From: Solicola gregarius
GTDB lineage: Bacteria > Actinomycetota > Actinomycetes > Propionibacteriales > Nocardioidaceae
DNA: 64,000 bases
Assembly (NCBI RefSeq): GCF_025790165.1
Contig: NZ_CP094970.1
Coordinates: 1,054,001-1,118,000 of the forward strand
Reading direction: 5' to 3'
Numbering within the stretch: the stretch's first letter is position 1; each line of letters starts with the position of its first letter. Positions 1 to 8,426 of this stretch are shown piece by piece. The notes beneath the pieces are model-generated. The model did not search any database. It was not told the DNA's origin and was given only the letters and a program-made list of their open reading frames with translations. Both the position numbers and the translations under genes were made by a program.

Positions 1-38
1 CGACAGCCTTTGCGCACAAGCAGAAGGAGACCGCATGA
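1..38 (+). CDS. paaA: PaaA C-terminus (partial): 1,2-phenylacetyl-CoA epoxidase catalytic subunit
   Basis: Only the last 11 codons lie in the window. The frame reads TAFAHKQKETA and then stops at 36-38, overlapping the paaB start in an ATGA junction. PaaA is the di-iron oxygenase subunit of the ring-epoxidising complex that acts on phenylacetyl-CoA. The identification rests on position directly before paaBCDE and on the coupled junction; the visible sequence is too short for a family call by itself. Confidence 0.7.
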   Translation, partial: TAFAHKQKETA

Positions 39-322
39 CCGACGCCAACTGGCCCCTGTACGAGGTGTTCGTACGCGGCAAGCGCGGCCTCAACCACGTC
101 CATGTGGGTTCGGTGCACGCCGCCGACGACGAGATGGCATTGCGTCACGCCCGCGACGTGTTCACCCGCCGCAACGAGGGTTCGAGCATCTGGGTCGTAC
201 GCGCCGACGCGATCGCGGCGTCGAGCCCGAGCGAGAAGGACCCGTACTTCGCGCCCGCCGCCGACAAGGTCTACCGCCACCCGACGTTCTACGACATCCC
301 CGAGAACGTCCCCCACATGTGA
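35..322 (+). CDS. paaB: 1,2-phenylacetyl-CoA epoxidase subunit PaaB
   Basis: A 95-residue protein of normal PaaB length. It opens with NWPLYEVFVRGKRGLNHVHVGS and has the family pattern of a short ferredoxin-like fold, including an NEGSSIWVVRA stretch and a DPYFAPAADKVYRHPTFYDIP tail. PaaB bridges the PaaA/PaaC pair in the phenylacetyl-CoA epoxidase complex. It starts inside the paaA stop codon and lies 7 bp before paaC, so it is part of a tightly coupled operon. Start chosen at the first ATG, preceded by AGAAGGAG. Confidence 0.95.
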   Translation: MTDANWPLYEVFVRGKRGLNHVHVGSVHAADDEMALRHARDVFTRRNEGSSIWVVRADAIAASSPSEKDPYFAPAADKVYRHPTFYDIPENVPHM

Positions 323-329
323 GGCTGCG

Positions 330-1253
330 ATGACCGATCCCTCAACGCACACTGACAATGCGTACGAGTCGCTCGCCGAGGCCGACGACGACGCACGCTG
401 GGCGTACGGCACCGGCTTCGACGACCCGCTCGCGGGCGTCGACACCTCGCTGCCCGCCGGCGTCGACGGCACTGCGCTCGCGGCGTACTGCCTGATGCTC
501 GCCGACGACGCACTGATCATGTCGCAGCGGCTGGCCGAGTGGAGTACGAACGCGCCCGAGCTCGAGGAGGAGGTCGCGCTCGCCAACATCGGGCTCGATC
601 TGCTCGGGCAGGCCCGCCTGCTCCTTGCCCGCGCCGCGGCGGCCGACGCCCCCTGCGTACCGGCACTACCCGACGGCTCGCCCGTGCCTGCAGAGGACGC
701 CCTGACGTACTTCCGCGACGAGCGCGAGTTCCGCAACGTACGACTGGTCGAGGCCGCGAACGGCGACTTCGCCGCCTCGACCGCACGGCTGTTCTGCTTC
801 TCCGCTTGGCGTCTGGGCATCCTGCAGCGCCTCCGCGAGTCGTCGGACCCGGTGCTGGCGGCGGTCGCGGCCAAGGGAGTCAAGGAGCTCACGTACCACC
901 GTGACTATGCCGCGCGCTGGTTGGTCACGCTCGCACAGGGCACCGACGAGTCACGCCGCCGGATGGTCGATGGCCTTGCACGAAGCTGGCCGTACGTCGG
1001 CGAGCTCTTCGACACCCACCCGGTGGAGTCGTCACTCGCAGGCACTGCAGTCGATCCCACCGACGTACGCGCAGAGTTCGACGACGCGCTCGCTACGGTG
1101 CTCGGTGCCGCGGCCCTCGAACGCCCGGATGCCCCGTTCGCTCAGTCGGTCGGCGGCAAGGCCGGCCGCGACGGCGTCCATACCGAGACGATGGGTCACC
1201 TGCTCGCGGAGATGCAGAGCGTTGCCCGCGCTCATCCGATGGGGACGTGGTAG
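330..1253 (+). CDS. paaC: 1,2-phenylacetyl-CoA epoxidase subunit PaaC
   Basis: A 307-residue ferritin-like, mostly helical protein. EEEVALANIGLDLLGQARLL (about residues 74-93) and the later KGVKELTYHRDYAARWLVTL segment are typical of PaaC, the structural partner that pairs with the catalytic PaaA. The open frame extends upstream, but the ATG at 330 follows paaB by 7 bp and gives the usual family length. The end overlaps the GTG start of paaD by 7 bp, indicating translational coupling. Confidence 0.95.
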   Translation: MTDPSTHTDNAYESLAEADDDARWAYGTGFDDPLAGVDTSLPAGVDGTALAAYCLMLADDALIMSQRLAEWSTNAPELEEEVALANIGLDLLGQARLLLARAAAADAPCVPALPDGSPVPAEDALTYFRDEREFRNVRLVEAANGDFAASTARLFCFSAWRLGILQRLRESSDPVLAAVAAKGVKELTYHRDYAARWLVTLAQGTDESRRRMVDGLARSWPYVGELFDTHPVESSLAGTAVDPTDVRAEFDDALATVLGAAALERPDAPFAQSVGGKAGRDGVHTETMGHLLAEMQSVARAHPMGTW

Positions 1254-1771
1254 CAGTGCCGACGAATACCCTTACCCCGTTGGAATCCGCGCGTTCGGTT
1301 GCCGCGCAGGTTCCCGATCCCGAGCTGCCGATGGTCACCATCGATGACCTCGGCATCCTCCGCGATGTCTCGTACGACGGCGCGACCCTCGTCGTCACGA
1401 TCACGCCGACGTACTCCGGTTGCCCGGCGATCGGCGCGATCCGTGCCGACATCGACGCGGCACTTCGCGGTGCGGGCTTCGACGACGTCGACGTACGCAC
1501 CGCGCTGCATCCGGCATGGACGACCGACTGGGTCTCCGCCGAGGGCCGCCGCAAGCTCCATGAGCACGGCATCTCACCGCCGACGCACGGAGCGACTGCG
1601 ACAACCGGGCCAGTGCCGCTGACGCTGTCGCTGCCGACGCGGTTGCTGACCTGCCCGCGCTGCGGGTCGTCCGACACGCGGGAGACCTCGCACTTCGGCT
1701 CGACGGCATGCAAGTCGCTGCACCGCTGCCGCAGCTGCGGCGAGCCGTTCGAGCACGTCAAGGAGCTCTGA
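1247..1771 (+). CDS. paaD: PaaD, MIP18-family Fe-S assembly protein of the epoxidase
   Basis: A 174-residue protein. The N-terminal half is a DUF59/MIP18 domain (VPDPELPMVTIDDLGILRDV, then TYSGCPAIGAI with the conserved Cys). The C-terminus carries a zinc-ribbon-like set, CPRCGSSDT followed by LHRCRSCGEPF. PaaD is needed for maturation of the epoxidase complex, probably in Fe-S cluster or di-iron loading of the reductase and oxygenase. The start is GTG at 1247 inside paaC; GTG at 1256 is an alternative. The stop overlaps the paaE ATG by one base. Confidence 0.93.
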   Translation: MVAVPTNTLTPLESARSVAAQVPDPELPMVTIDDLGILRDVSYDGATLVVTITPTYSGCPAIGAIRADIDAALRGAGFDDVDVRTALHPAWTTDWVSAEGRRKLHEHGISPPTHGATATTGPVPLTLSLPTRLLTCPRCGSSDTRETSHFGSTACKSLHRCRSCGEPFEHVKEL

Positions 1772-2865
1772 TGTCACTCACCGACGCCCCGCCGCGCCGC
1801 AAACGCAGGCGCCTCGAGTTCCACGACCTGCGGGTCGCGGACATCGAGCGACTCTGCGATGACGCCGTCGCGGTGACGTTCGACGTGCCACCCGAGCTGG
1901 CCGACGCGTACGACTTCGCACCGGGCCAGTACCTCACGCTCTGCCGCACGGTCGACGGGCAGAAGGAGCGCCGTTCGTACTCGATCTGTGCCTCGGCGGG
2001 ATCCCGGCCGCGCGTCGGCGTACGCGAGGTGCCGGACGGGATGTTCTCGCAGTGGCTGGTGCATGAGGTGCGCGCCGGCGACGTGATCGAGGTGGGGACG
2101 CCGCTCGGTTCGTTCACGGCCGAGCCGAGCTCCGGCGGGCGGCACGTCCTGATCGCGGCGGGCTCCGGCATCACGCCGGTGCTGTCGGTCGCATCGTCGC
2201 TGCTCGCACAGTCCGATGCCCACGTCACCCTGCTGTACGGCAACCGCCGCACCAATACGGTGATGTTCGCCGAGGAGCTCGGAGACCTGAAGGACGCGCA
2301 TGGTTCGCGGCTCGAGCTGATGCACGTGCTCTCGCGCGAGCCGCGCGAGGTGGAGCTGTTCTCCGGTCGCCTCGACGGCGAGCGGGTCGCCGCGCTGCTC
2401 GACGCACTGGTCCCGGTCGATGCCGTCGACGGCTTCTGGCTGTGCGGGCCGTACGCCATGGTCCTCGACGTACGCGAGGTGCTCGCCGCTCGGGGTGTTG
2501 GCAAGGACCGTATCCACCAGGAGCTGTTCTTCGCCGGCGAGGCCCCGCCCGCTCCCGTACAGCATGAGGAGCCGCGATCGGACGAGCCGACGAGCGCAGT
2601 GACTGTGCGACTCGACGGGCGCTCGTCGACGCTCGCCTTGCCGCGCTCGCAGCCGGTGCTCGACTCCGCCCAGCGTCAGCGCTCGGATCTGCCGTTCGCT
2701 TGCAAGGGCGGCGTCTGCGGTACGTGTCGAGCACAGGTGACCGACGGCGAGGTCGATATGCGCCGCAACTACGCCCTCGAGGACGACGAGGTCGATGCGG
2801 GATTCGTACTGACCTGCCAGTCGTACCCGGTCAGCGACGAGGTCACGGTCGACTACGACGCCTGA
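1771..2865 (+). CDS. paaE: PaaE, phenylacetyl-CoA epoxidase reductase
   Basis: A 364-residue NAD(P)H oxidoreductase that feeds electrons to PaaABC. Order of parts: FAD-binding barrel with ERRSYSICASAG (about residues 65-80), nucleotide-binding domain with AAGSGITPVLSV, and a C-terminal plant-type 2Fe-2S ferredoxin domain with CKGGVCGTCRA followed by a distal Cys in VLTCQSYP. It is the last gene of the visible paa operon. Downstream is a convergent gene across 82 bp containing a perfect palindrome, so transcription probably ends there. Confidence 0.96.
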   Translation: MSLTDAPPRRKRRRLEFHDLRVADIERLCDDAVAVTFDVPPELADAYDFAPGQYLTLCRTVDGQKERRSYSICASAGSRPRVGVREVPDGMFSQWLVHEVRAGDVIEVGTPLGSFTAEPSSGGRHVLIAAGSGITPVLSVASSLLAQSDAHVTLLYGNRRTNTVMFAEELGDLKDAHGSRLELMHVLSREPREVELFSGRLDGERVAALLDALVPVDAVDGFWLCGPYAMVLDVREVLAARGVGKDRIHQELFFAGEAPPAPVQHEEPRSDEPTSAVTVRLDGRSSTLALPRSQPVLDSAQRQRSDLPFACKGGVCGTCRAQVTDGEVDMRRNYALEDDEVDAGFVLTCQSYPVSDEVTVDYDA

Positions 2866-2924
2866 CCGCTCCTCGAGATTCGGGCCGTTACGGACCGTTT
2901 CGACGCGAGCTTCGGGCCGTTCGG

Positions 2925-2938
2925 GCCCAGATCTGGGC
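2925..2938. terminator. Palindrome between convergent paaE and DUF5302 genes
   Basis: GCCCAGATCTGGGC is a perfect 14-bp palindrome in the gap between two converging genes. Nearby the phrase TTCGGGCCGTT occurs twice. A bidirectional terminator role is inferred from position; there is no T-tract. Confidence 0.35.
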
Positions 2939-2947
2939 GCGGCGAAA

Positions 2948-3136
2948 CTAGGCGCCCCCGCCCGCGCTCTTGCGCCGGAACATCGGTGTCTGGGTCGGCT
3001 CGGACGCCCCGTGGGACTTCTCCGACCCGTCGTGCTCGGCGCCTTCGGCGGTGGCGTGATGGTGCTCGTTCTTCTTGTCGAGCGCCTCGCGGAACTTCGC
3101 CTTGATGTCTTCCTGTGGCGCGGGTTGGTCGTTCAC
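2948..3136 (-). CDS. DUF5302 family small protein
   Basis: A 62-residue, very hydrophilic protein beginning VNDQPAPQEDIKAKFREALD and ending EPTQTPMFRRKSAGGGA. The EDIKAKFREAL block and the FRRK(S/A)G tail match the actinobacterial DUF5302 family, whose function is unknown. The GTG start at 3136 is preceded by GAGAGGGGACC at good spacing, so the longer upstream frame is not needed. It is convergent with paaE and divergent from the next gene. Family assignment is from memory of the motif. Confidence 0.75.
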   Translation of the reverse strand: MNDQPAPQEDIKAKFREALDKKNEHHHATAEGAEHDGSEKSHGASEPTQTPMFRRKSAGGGA

Positions 3137-3222
3137 GACAGGTCCCCTCTCTGCGACGGCTCCAGCTGCTCGTCGACTTCCCGTCGACCCTCTCACCATG
3201 GCACGAATTCCCCGCGGGGGCC

Positions 3223-3645
3223 ATGCAAATTCGTTCGCGCGACTCCACCGCGGACACGTACGGTCTGCGCATGGTTCCGAACGAGTGGCGCGAGCACCGA
3301 CGTAACGAGGACGACGAGCTCATCGGGTACGTCGCCGGTTGCGACGGCGAGTACGCCGCGTACACGCTGTTCGGCTATCCGCTCGCCGAGGGCGTCGACG
3401 AGTTCGACGCCGAGGCTGCGATCGAGGCGGCCGGGCTCCGCTACCTCGCGGAGCGTTGGCTGCTCACGATCGACGGGCGCGATGAGCCGATCGCCGTCGA
3501 GATCGTCGAGGCCGGGCCGGCGACGGTCACGGTCAAGAACGTCGATCTCGGGTACGAGGCCGACTGGGGTACGCCGTTCCGGCTCGACGTACCGGTCAGC
3601 CCGGACCGGCTGCGTCCCGTGCTCCGGCTCAGCGGCCGACCGTGA
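3223..3645 (+). CDS. Hypothetical protein, 140 aa
   Basis: No family recognised. The ATG at 3223 gives a 140-residue acidic protein with a regular mix of helices and strands (RNEDDELIGYVAGCDGEYAA, later GRDEPIAVEIVEAGPATVTV) and no signal peptide or membrane segment. The frame is open further upstream but that part overlaps the regulatory region of the DUF5302 gene and is compositionally odd. Its last 17 bp overlap the end of the next gene on the opposite strand. Confidence 0.6.
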   Translation: MQIRSRDSTADTYGLRMVPNEWREHRRNEDDELIGYVAGCDGEYAAYTLFGYPLAEGVDEFDAEAAIEAAGLRYLAERWLLTIDGRDEPIAVEIVEAGPATVTVKNVDLGYEADWGTPFRLDVPVSPDRLRPVLRLSGRP

Positions 3646-3892
3646 GCCTCGTCGCCTCCGGGTCGAGGCCCAAGATGATCTCCTCTACCCGGGCTTGCTG
3701 GTCACGGAGGTAGCACACCTCGAAGTTGCCGGCGGGTACGGCTCGAGAGCCGATCTGCGCGACGAATCCCTGCCCCCGAAGCTCGGCGAGGATCGCTCGG
3801 CTCGAGCTGGATTCGCTGGGCGCCCACGCCGCGTACGCCGGGGTCTCAGGACGTACGCGTGAGCGCCAGTTGGACGGGACAGTGCTGGTCAT
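3629..3892 (-). CDS. Hypothetical protein, 87 aa
   Basis: An 87-residue protein starting MTSTVPSNWRSRVRPETPA. The ATG at 3892 is preceded by a strong GGAGG at 5-nt spacing, which favours it over the upstream ATG at 3919. It contains SSRAILAELRGQGFVAQI and CYLRDQQARVEEIILGLDPE. No known domain. It ends tail-to-tail with the preceding plus-strand gene with a 17-bp overlap. Confidence 0.55.
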   Translation of the reverse strand: MTSTVPSNWRSRVRPETPAYAAWAPSESSSSRAILAELRGQGFVAQIGSRAVPAGNFEVCYLRDQQARVEEIILGLDPEATRLTVGR

Positions 3893-3952
3893 GTCGCCTC
3901 CGAAGGCCGGCCACGACACACCTCGATGGCGCGACGTCTGACCGGGATGTCC

Positions 3953-4762
3953 TCAACTGTACGCCGACCTGGCCGGCCCGCGGCCCTCGAGGAACTCCAC
4001 GACGAGCGGGCTCGCGACGGCGCGGAACTCCTCGAAGTACGCGTGGCGCGCGCCGTCGATGAGCTCCGCACGTGCGTCGGCGATGCGGCCGGCGATGAGG
4101 GTGGCATTGGCAGCGGGGCTCAGCTTGTCGTCGGTGCCGTGCACGACCAAGGTCGGCGCGGCGATGTCGGGCAGGAGGTCCCAGGAGTCGTGGCGGCGGC
4201 TCGCCTTGAGGTGTCCGCTGCGCGCGTGCGGTGTCATGCCTGGATCGCCGACGGTGTAGTGCGGGCCCGGATGCGTCGCGAGCCAGCCCGGCGTGTACAT
4301 CAGCTCGAGTAGTGCCCGCCGTGCCGCGTCCCGATCGGGCTGGGTGAGCGACCGGATGACGGCACCGTTGCGTTCGAAGCCGTGTCGGCCACCCGGCGAC
4401 GTACAGCCGAGAACGAGCCGGTCAACCCGATCGGGATGCCCGGCCGCGAGCCACTGTGCGACGCGACCGCCCATCGACGTGCCGTACAGGTGCGTACGCG
4501 CGATGCCGAGGTCATCGAGCACGGCCAACGCGTCGTCGGCGAAGCGGGTGGTGGAGTACGAGTCGTCGGCGGGCTTGTCGCTGGCACCCGTGCCTCGCCA
4601 GTCGACCGCAATCGTACGAAACCGCGCGTCGAAGTCGGCGCGTACCGAGTCCCACCAGCGATGGTCGTTGGACTGCCCGGCGAGCAGCAACAGCGAGCGC
4701 TCGCCATCGCCGCGTACGTCGTAGTGGATCGCAGCCCCATCGGACGCTCGCGCAGTTGCCAC
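3953..4762 (-). CDS. Alpha/beta-fold hydrolase
   Basis: A 269-residue single-domain hydrolase. The nucleophile elbow is GTSMGG (Ser near residue 95), the acid is probably in VVHGTDDKLS near 217, and the base His is in GARHAYF near 246. An oxyanion-type LLLLAGQS sits near the N-terminus, and VDWRGTGASDKP is typical of the fold. The substrate cannot be read from the sequence. GTG start at 4762. It is divergent from a PadR regulator across 83 bp that contains a 13-bp palindrome, so that regulator may also control it. Confidence 0.85.
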   Translation of the reverse strand: MATARASDGAAIHYDVRGDGERSLLLLAGQSNDHRWWDSVRADFDARFRTIAVDWRGTGASDKPADDSYSTTRFADDALAVLDDLGIARTHLYGTSMGGRVAQWLAAGHPDRVDRLVLGCTSPGGRHGFERNGAVIRSLTQPDRDAARRALLELMYTPGWLATHPGPHYTVGDPGMTPHARSGHLKASRRHDSWDLLPDIAAPTLVVHGTDDKLSPAANATLIAGRIADARAELIDGARHAYFEEFRAVASPLVVEFLEGRGPARSAYS

Positions 4763-4817
4763 GACGCGAGGCTATCCGGCCGTCCGGGCAGCGGTCTCGC
4801 TGGTGTAGTGGACATTA

Positions 4818-4830
4818 GTGTGTGACACAC
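4818..4830. promoter_or_regulatory. Candidate PadR operator
   Basis: GTGTGTGACACAC is a perfect 6+1+6 inverted repeat 16 bp before the PadR ATG, between the divergent hydrolase and PadR genes. A GTG inside it could be misread as the start. Autoregulation by the adjacent PadR protein is the simplest reading; it is an inference from position and symmetry. Confidence 0.5.
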
Positions 4831-4845
4831 AGTATCGTGTGCGAC

Positions 4846-5184
4846 ATGGGCTACGAGGACCTGATCGCGAGCCAGAGCCAGGAGCTGCGGCGCGGCACTG
4901 TCATGCTCGCGTGCCTCGCACTGCTCGATGCGCCGTCGTACGGGTACGCGCTGCTGGAGACGCTGGACAATGCCGGCATCGCCGTTGACGGCAACACGTT
5001 GTACCCGTTGCTTCGTCGCCTGGAGAAGCAGGGCCTGCTGAGCAGCGAGTGGAACACCGACGAGTCCCGGCCACGCAAGTTCTACCGGACGAGCGCCGAG
5101 GGCGCGCGCGTACGTACGCGGCTGACCGAGGAGTGGAGCGAACTCGCCGCTTCCATGGCCCGGCTGACCAAGGAGGACCGATGA
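4846..5184 (+). CDS. PadR family transcriptional regulator
   Basis: A 112-residue winged-helix repressor of the short PadR class. The core is LACLALLDAPSYGYALLETL, then VDGNTLYPLLRRLEKQGLLSSEW, then RKFYRTSAEG, all canonical PadR positions. The start was taken at ATG 4846 (MGYEDL) and not at the GTG within the operator palindrome. It overlaps the next gene by 4 bp (ATGA), the usual pairing of a PadR repressor with a HAAS-domain membrane protein that it co-expresses. Confidence 0.9.
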   Translation: MGYEDLIASQSQELRRGTVMLACLALLDAPSYGYALLETLDNAGIAVDGNTLYPLLRRLEKQGLLSSEWNTDESRPRKFYRTSAEGARVRTRLTEEWSELAASMARLTKEDR

Positions 5185-6110
5185 CCACCGAGACACTCAC
5201 CGATCGTTACGTCGACGCGGTGGTCCGCCGGATTCCGGCCGACCAGCGCGATGACGTCGCCGCGGAGCTGCACACCACGATCGCGGACACCATCGATGCC
5301 CGAGACGACGACCACGAGACCGCCGAGCGAACGGTGATCACCGAGCTCGGCGACCCGATCCGGCTCGCGGCCCGCTACACCGGCCGGCCGCTCGCGCTGA
5401 TCGGCCCGGCGCTCTATCCCACGTACGTCAGGGTCCTGACGCTGCTGCTGTCGACCGTGCTCCCGCTCGTGACCGCGGTCTCGGTGATCGTAGAGATCGT
5501 CGACCACAACGACGCGGGCTCGGCGGTGGAAGCGGGACTCGACACGATCATCACGGTCGGCGCCCAGATGATCGCCTGGCTGACCGTCGTGTTCGCCGTG
5601 ATGGATCGCCTCCAAGTACGTGGCCGCCTCCCCGACATCTGGACGCCGGACCGACTTCCGCGCGTGCGCCGGTCCGATCGCGCCAGCACCGGCGCCTGCG
5701 CCTCGGCCGCCTGGAACGCTTCGCTGCTGGTGCTGATCCTCTGGCAGTACTCGGCCGAGCCGTATCACGACGGCGACACTCGCCTCACGATCCTCGACCC
5801 GGAACTCTGGTCGGGCTGGATCTGGCCGATCCTGGCGGGGTTCGCAGCGATCGTCGTCCTCGAGATCATCCGGATCCGGCGCAGAGCCTGGTCCGTCCCG
5901 CTGGTCGCCTGGTACGCCGCCGCGCAGGCCGCCGTCGCGCTGCCGCTCGCCTGGCTGTTCTACGACCAGCGGCTGCTCAACCCCGAGTTCGTCGCGGCCG
6001 TCGGCGACGACCAGGTGGCGCCCGACTCGTGGTGGTCCGCGGCGGCGGTGATCGTGCTGATCATCGGCGCCGTCGAGATCGCCAAGCGCTTCCGCGAGGC
6101 GCGGCGCTAG
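5181..6110 (+). CDS. HAAS-domain integral membrane protein
   Basis: A 309-residue protein. The N-terminal 65 residues (LTDRYVDAVVRRIPADQRDD, then ERTVITELGDPIRLAARYTG) form a HAAS signalling domain. About six hydrophobic helices follow (roughly 75-100, 120-140, 170-190, 215-235, 245-265, 280-300). Such proteins are co-transcribed with PadR regulators and are thought to sense envelope conditions; no enzymatic motif is visible. Translationally coupled to the PadR gene. Confidence 0.75.
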   Translation: MTTETLTDRYVDAVVRRIPADQRDDVAAELHTTIADTIDARDDDHETAERTVITELGDPIRLAARYTGRPLALIGPALYPTYVRVLTLLLSTVLPLVTAVSVIVEIVDHNDAGSAVEAGLDTIITVGAQMIAWLTVVFAVMDRLQVRGRLPDIWTPDRLPRVRRSDRASTGACASAAWNASLLVLILWQYSAEPYHDGDTRLTILDPELWSGWIWPILAGFAAIVVLEIIRIRRRAWSVPLVAWYAAAQAAVALPLAWLFYDQRLLNPEFVAAVGDDQVAPDSWWSAAAVIVLIIGAVEIAKRFREARR

Positions 6111-6116
6111 CGCCGC

Positions 6117-7181
6117 CTACAGCTCACCCGGCTCGTACGACGTCGTCTCACCATCGCGCGTCAGGACGAACCGATCGACCTGGTCCGGCGGTGCGAGCAC
6201 CGCGTACAGAGTGCCCCGCCAGTCGTCGCCGCGGATCTGGTCGGCCTCGATCGTGGTGCCGTCCTTCAGCTCGGCGGTCAGCGTGTCTGGGGCGGTCGAG
6301 TAGTACACGACGAAGGCGAAGTCCTTGCGCGGCCCCGAGTAGTCGTTCGGCACGAAGTTGAAGCCATCGTCGAGCGGGCGGTCATGCCGGGCGAGCCCGA
6401 AGTAGCTCGAGTATTCGGCGAACTTGGGGGCACGGTAGGAGTCCTGGTAGTCGGCGACCAGGACGCCCGACTCGGTCTCGTACGCGTAGTAGGTCCGATG
6501 GTCGATGACGCCGAACCTGTTGTAGTACGGCCGATCGTCGACCGCGACGATCGAACTCGTCGGTTTCGGCTCCCCGCCGGTCGGCTCGAGCGGTGTCGGC
6601 ATCTCACGGCCGTGTGGCCCGAGCTCGAGGAGTCCGGGCACCGGGACGTACGTGCCCTGTGGGCCGGTACAGCGCTCGAGTCGATCGACGAACCAGCCGC
6701 CGTCGTCCTTACGGACCTCGAGCTTCGCGCTCATCGTGCCGTCATCCGGCCCGAGCCGCAGGGTGCCGGTCTCGCCGTGCTGCTCGAACAACGACCGCTC
6801 GATACCCATGTGGTGCAGCGCCGGAAGCGCAACGTTGATCGGATCGCCCTCCGCGCCGTTCGTGCTCGTGGTGTGCGCGCAGCTGAACTCCTTGTCGACG
6901 GGCCCACCACTGGTGACCGGACGCTGGATCGGTCGCCCCTGACCGGCCGGTGACATCGAAGCACCCGGTCCGACGAGCTCGTCGTCCAGCCACAGCCCAC
7001 CGGCGGCGATGCCCACGACCGCCGCCGCCGTCGCCGCGATCAGCACCGCCCGGTGACGACCTCGCGGCTTCACCGGCGACTCGATGCGTTCCAGCGTCGC
7101 GGCGTACAACGCGTCGACGTCGACGTTCCGTCGCTCGGCGGTCTCTCGCAGTTCCGTGCGCAGACGATCCTCGGTGTTCAT
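6117..7181 (-). CDS. Membrane-anchored partner of an ECF sigma factor (anti-sigma-like)
   Basis: A 354-residue protein with a short cytoplasmic N-terminus (residues 1-43, TEDRLRTELRETAERRNVDVDALY), one membrane helix (about 45-65, AVLIAATAAAVVGIAAGGLW) and a large extracytoplasmic domain without a recognised fold. It overlaps the sigma factor stop by 4 bp, the standard layout of an ECF sigma factor with its membrane regulator. No zinc-binding HxxxCxxC motif is seen, so it is not a classical ZAS anti-sigma factor. Confidence 0.7.
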   Translation of the reverse strand: MNTEDRLRTELRETAERRNVDVDALYAATLERIESPVKPRGRHRAVLIAATAAAVVGIAAGGLWLDDELVGPGASMSPAGQGRPIQRPVTSGGPVDKEFSCAHTTSTNGAEGDPINVALPALHHMGIERSLFEQHGETGTLRLGPDDGTMSAKLEVRKDDGGWFVDRLERCTGPQGTYVPVPGLLELGPHGREMPTPLEPTGGEPKPTSSIVAVDDRPYYNRFGVIDHRTYYAYETESGVLVADYQDSYRAPKFAEYSSYFGLARHDRPLDDGFNFVPNDYSGPRKDFAFVVYYSTAPDTLTAELKDGTTIEADQIRGDDWRGTLYAVLAPPDQVDRFVLTRDGETTSYEPGEL

Positions 7182-7690
7182 CGCGTTTCTCCCAGTTCGT
7201 TCGCAAGGGCATCGAGGCCCCGCGAAAGCAAAGACTTGACGGTGCCGAGGCGTACGCCCATTGCGTCGGCGATCTCGGCGAGGGGCAGATCGAGCCAGTA
7301 CCGCAGCACGAGCGCCTCGCGCTTACGCGAGGGCAGCGTGTTGATCGCGTCGATCACGGCACTGCGCTCGGCGTACGCGCCGGCGTGCTCGATCGGCGTG
7401 GGCAGCTCCACCAGCTGTAGCCGCGCGCGTCTCGCGGTCTGGTTGCGACGATGTCGGCTGCGTACCTCGTTGACGACGATCCGATTCAGGTACGCGACGG
7501 CGCGGTCGTCGACTCGGTCACGGGCGGCATACAGACGACAGAATGCCTCCTGCGCCACGTCCTCCGGGTCGTCGGCGCCCAGCAGGGCGGCGAGCCGGAC
7601 GACCCGCGTCGCATGCCCTTGGAACATGGCGGCGAACTCGGCGTCGTCGCTCACCGGCGAGCTCCTCGTGGCGGCTGTTTCGGTCTTCAT
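7178..7690 (-). CDS. ECF (SigE-like) RNA polymerase sigma factor
   Basis: A 170-residue sigma factor. Region 2 is DAEFAAMFQGHATRVVRLAA with DPEDVAQEAFCRLY; region 4 is LPSRKREALVLRYWLDLPLA then EIADAMGVRLGTVKSLLSRG. The start at 7690 (MKTETAATRSS) gives normal length; the longer frame runs through the divergent promoter region. It is the first gene of a two-gene operon with its membrane partner and is divergent from a PadR gene. Confidence 0.88.
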   Translation of the reverse strand: MKTETAATRSSPVSDDAEFAAMFQGHATRVVRLAALLGADDPEDVAQEAFCRLYAARDRVDDRAVAYLNRIVVNEVRSRHRRNQTARRARLQLVELPTPIEHAGAYAERSAVIDAINTLPSRKREALVLRYWLDLPLAEIADAMGVRLGTVKSLLSRGLDALANELGETR

Positions 7691-7769
7691 GCCCTGACGT
7701 ACCCGTGACCCGGCCAAAAGGATGCCACGAACCCGCGCAGGATCTCGGTGCGACTTGCCTGCCGAACAA

Positions 7770-7796
7770 TCGCGATATATCGTCAACACATCGCGA
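7770..7796. promoter_or_regulatory. Candidate PadR operator in a divergent promoter region
   Basis: The perfect palindrome CGATATATCG (7773-7782) is flanked by two copies of TCGCGA (7770-7775 and 7791-7796), about 30-50 bp upstream of a PadR start and between divergent genes. ATAT-centred dyads of this kind are common binding sites for PadR repressors; binding here is inferred. Confidence 0.45.
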
Positions 7797-7823
7797 CAGG
7801 TCGGTACGTAGGTGGAGGTAGGC

Positions 7824-8426
7824 ATGAACGGGAGACACGGCCCGTGGGGCGGCCCATGGGGACACGGTCAGTGGGGCGGCGACCCACGGTGGCGGCACGG
7901 GGGTCCGCCACCGTGGCTCGCCGGTCTGCTCGGCGGCGGACGCGGCCCCGGTCCGAGCGGACCGAAGGTGCGGCGGGGCGACGTACGCGCGGCCATCCTC
8001 GACGTCTTGTCGGCGGAGCCGATGAACGGGTACCAGGTCATCAACCGGATCGCGGAGCGTACCGGCGGTGCCTGGAAGCCGAGCCCGGGATCGGTCTATC
8101 CGACCATGCAGCAGCTCGAGGACGAAGGGCTCGTCGAGAGCACCACCGTCAACGGCCGTCGACAGAGCGGCCTCACCGACGAGGGGCGCGCGTACGTCGA
8201 GTCGCATCCGGAGGAGCTCGCCGCCACCTGGAGCCCGTTCGACGACGATGCCGAGGAGGCCGACACCCTGTCCGACCTGCGGCCGGCCATCGGTCAGGTG
8301 ATGGGCGCGCTCTGGCAGGTGGCCACGACCGGAAGCCCCGAACAGCAGGCCGAGGCGGCCACCATCCTGGCGGACACGCGACGCCGGCTGTACGGCCTGC
8401 TCGCCGACGGGGATCCGCGGCCATGA
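7824..8426 (+). CDS. PadR family transcriptional regulator with Gly/Trp/Pro-rich N-terminus
   Basis: A 200-residue protein. Residues 1-48 are a low-complexity Gly/Pro/Trp/His tract (GRHGPWGGPWGHGQWGG). A PadR winged helix follows (RRGDVRAAILDVLSAEPMNG, SPGSVYPTMQQLEDEGLVES, SGLTDEGRAYVE) and then a helical C-terminal dimerisation region. The ATG at 7824 follows GGTGGAGG; the GTG at 7812 lies within that ribosome-binding site. It overlaps the next gene by 4 bp. Confidence 0.88.
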   Translation: MNGRHGPWGGPWGHGQWGGDPRWRHGGPPPWLAGLLGGGRGPGPSGPKVRRGDVRAAILDVLSAEPMNGYQVINRIAERTGGAWKPSPGSVYPTMQQLEDEGLVESTTVNGRRQSGLTDEGRAYVESHPEELAATWSPFDDDAEEADTLSDLRPAIGQVMGALWQVATTGSPEQQAEAATILADTRRRLYGLLADGDPRP

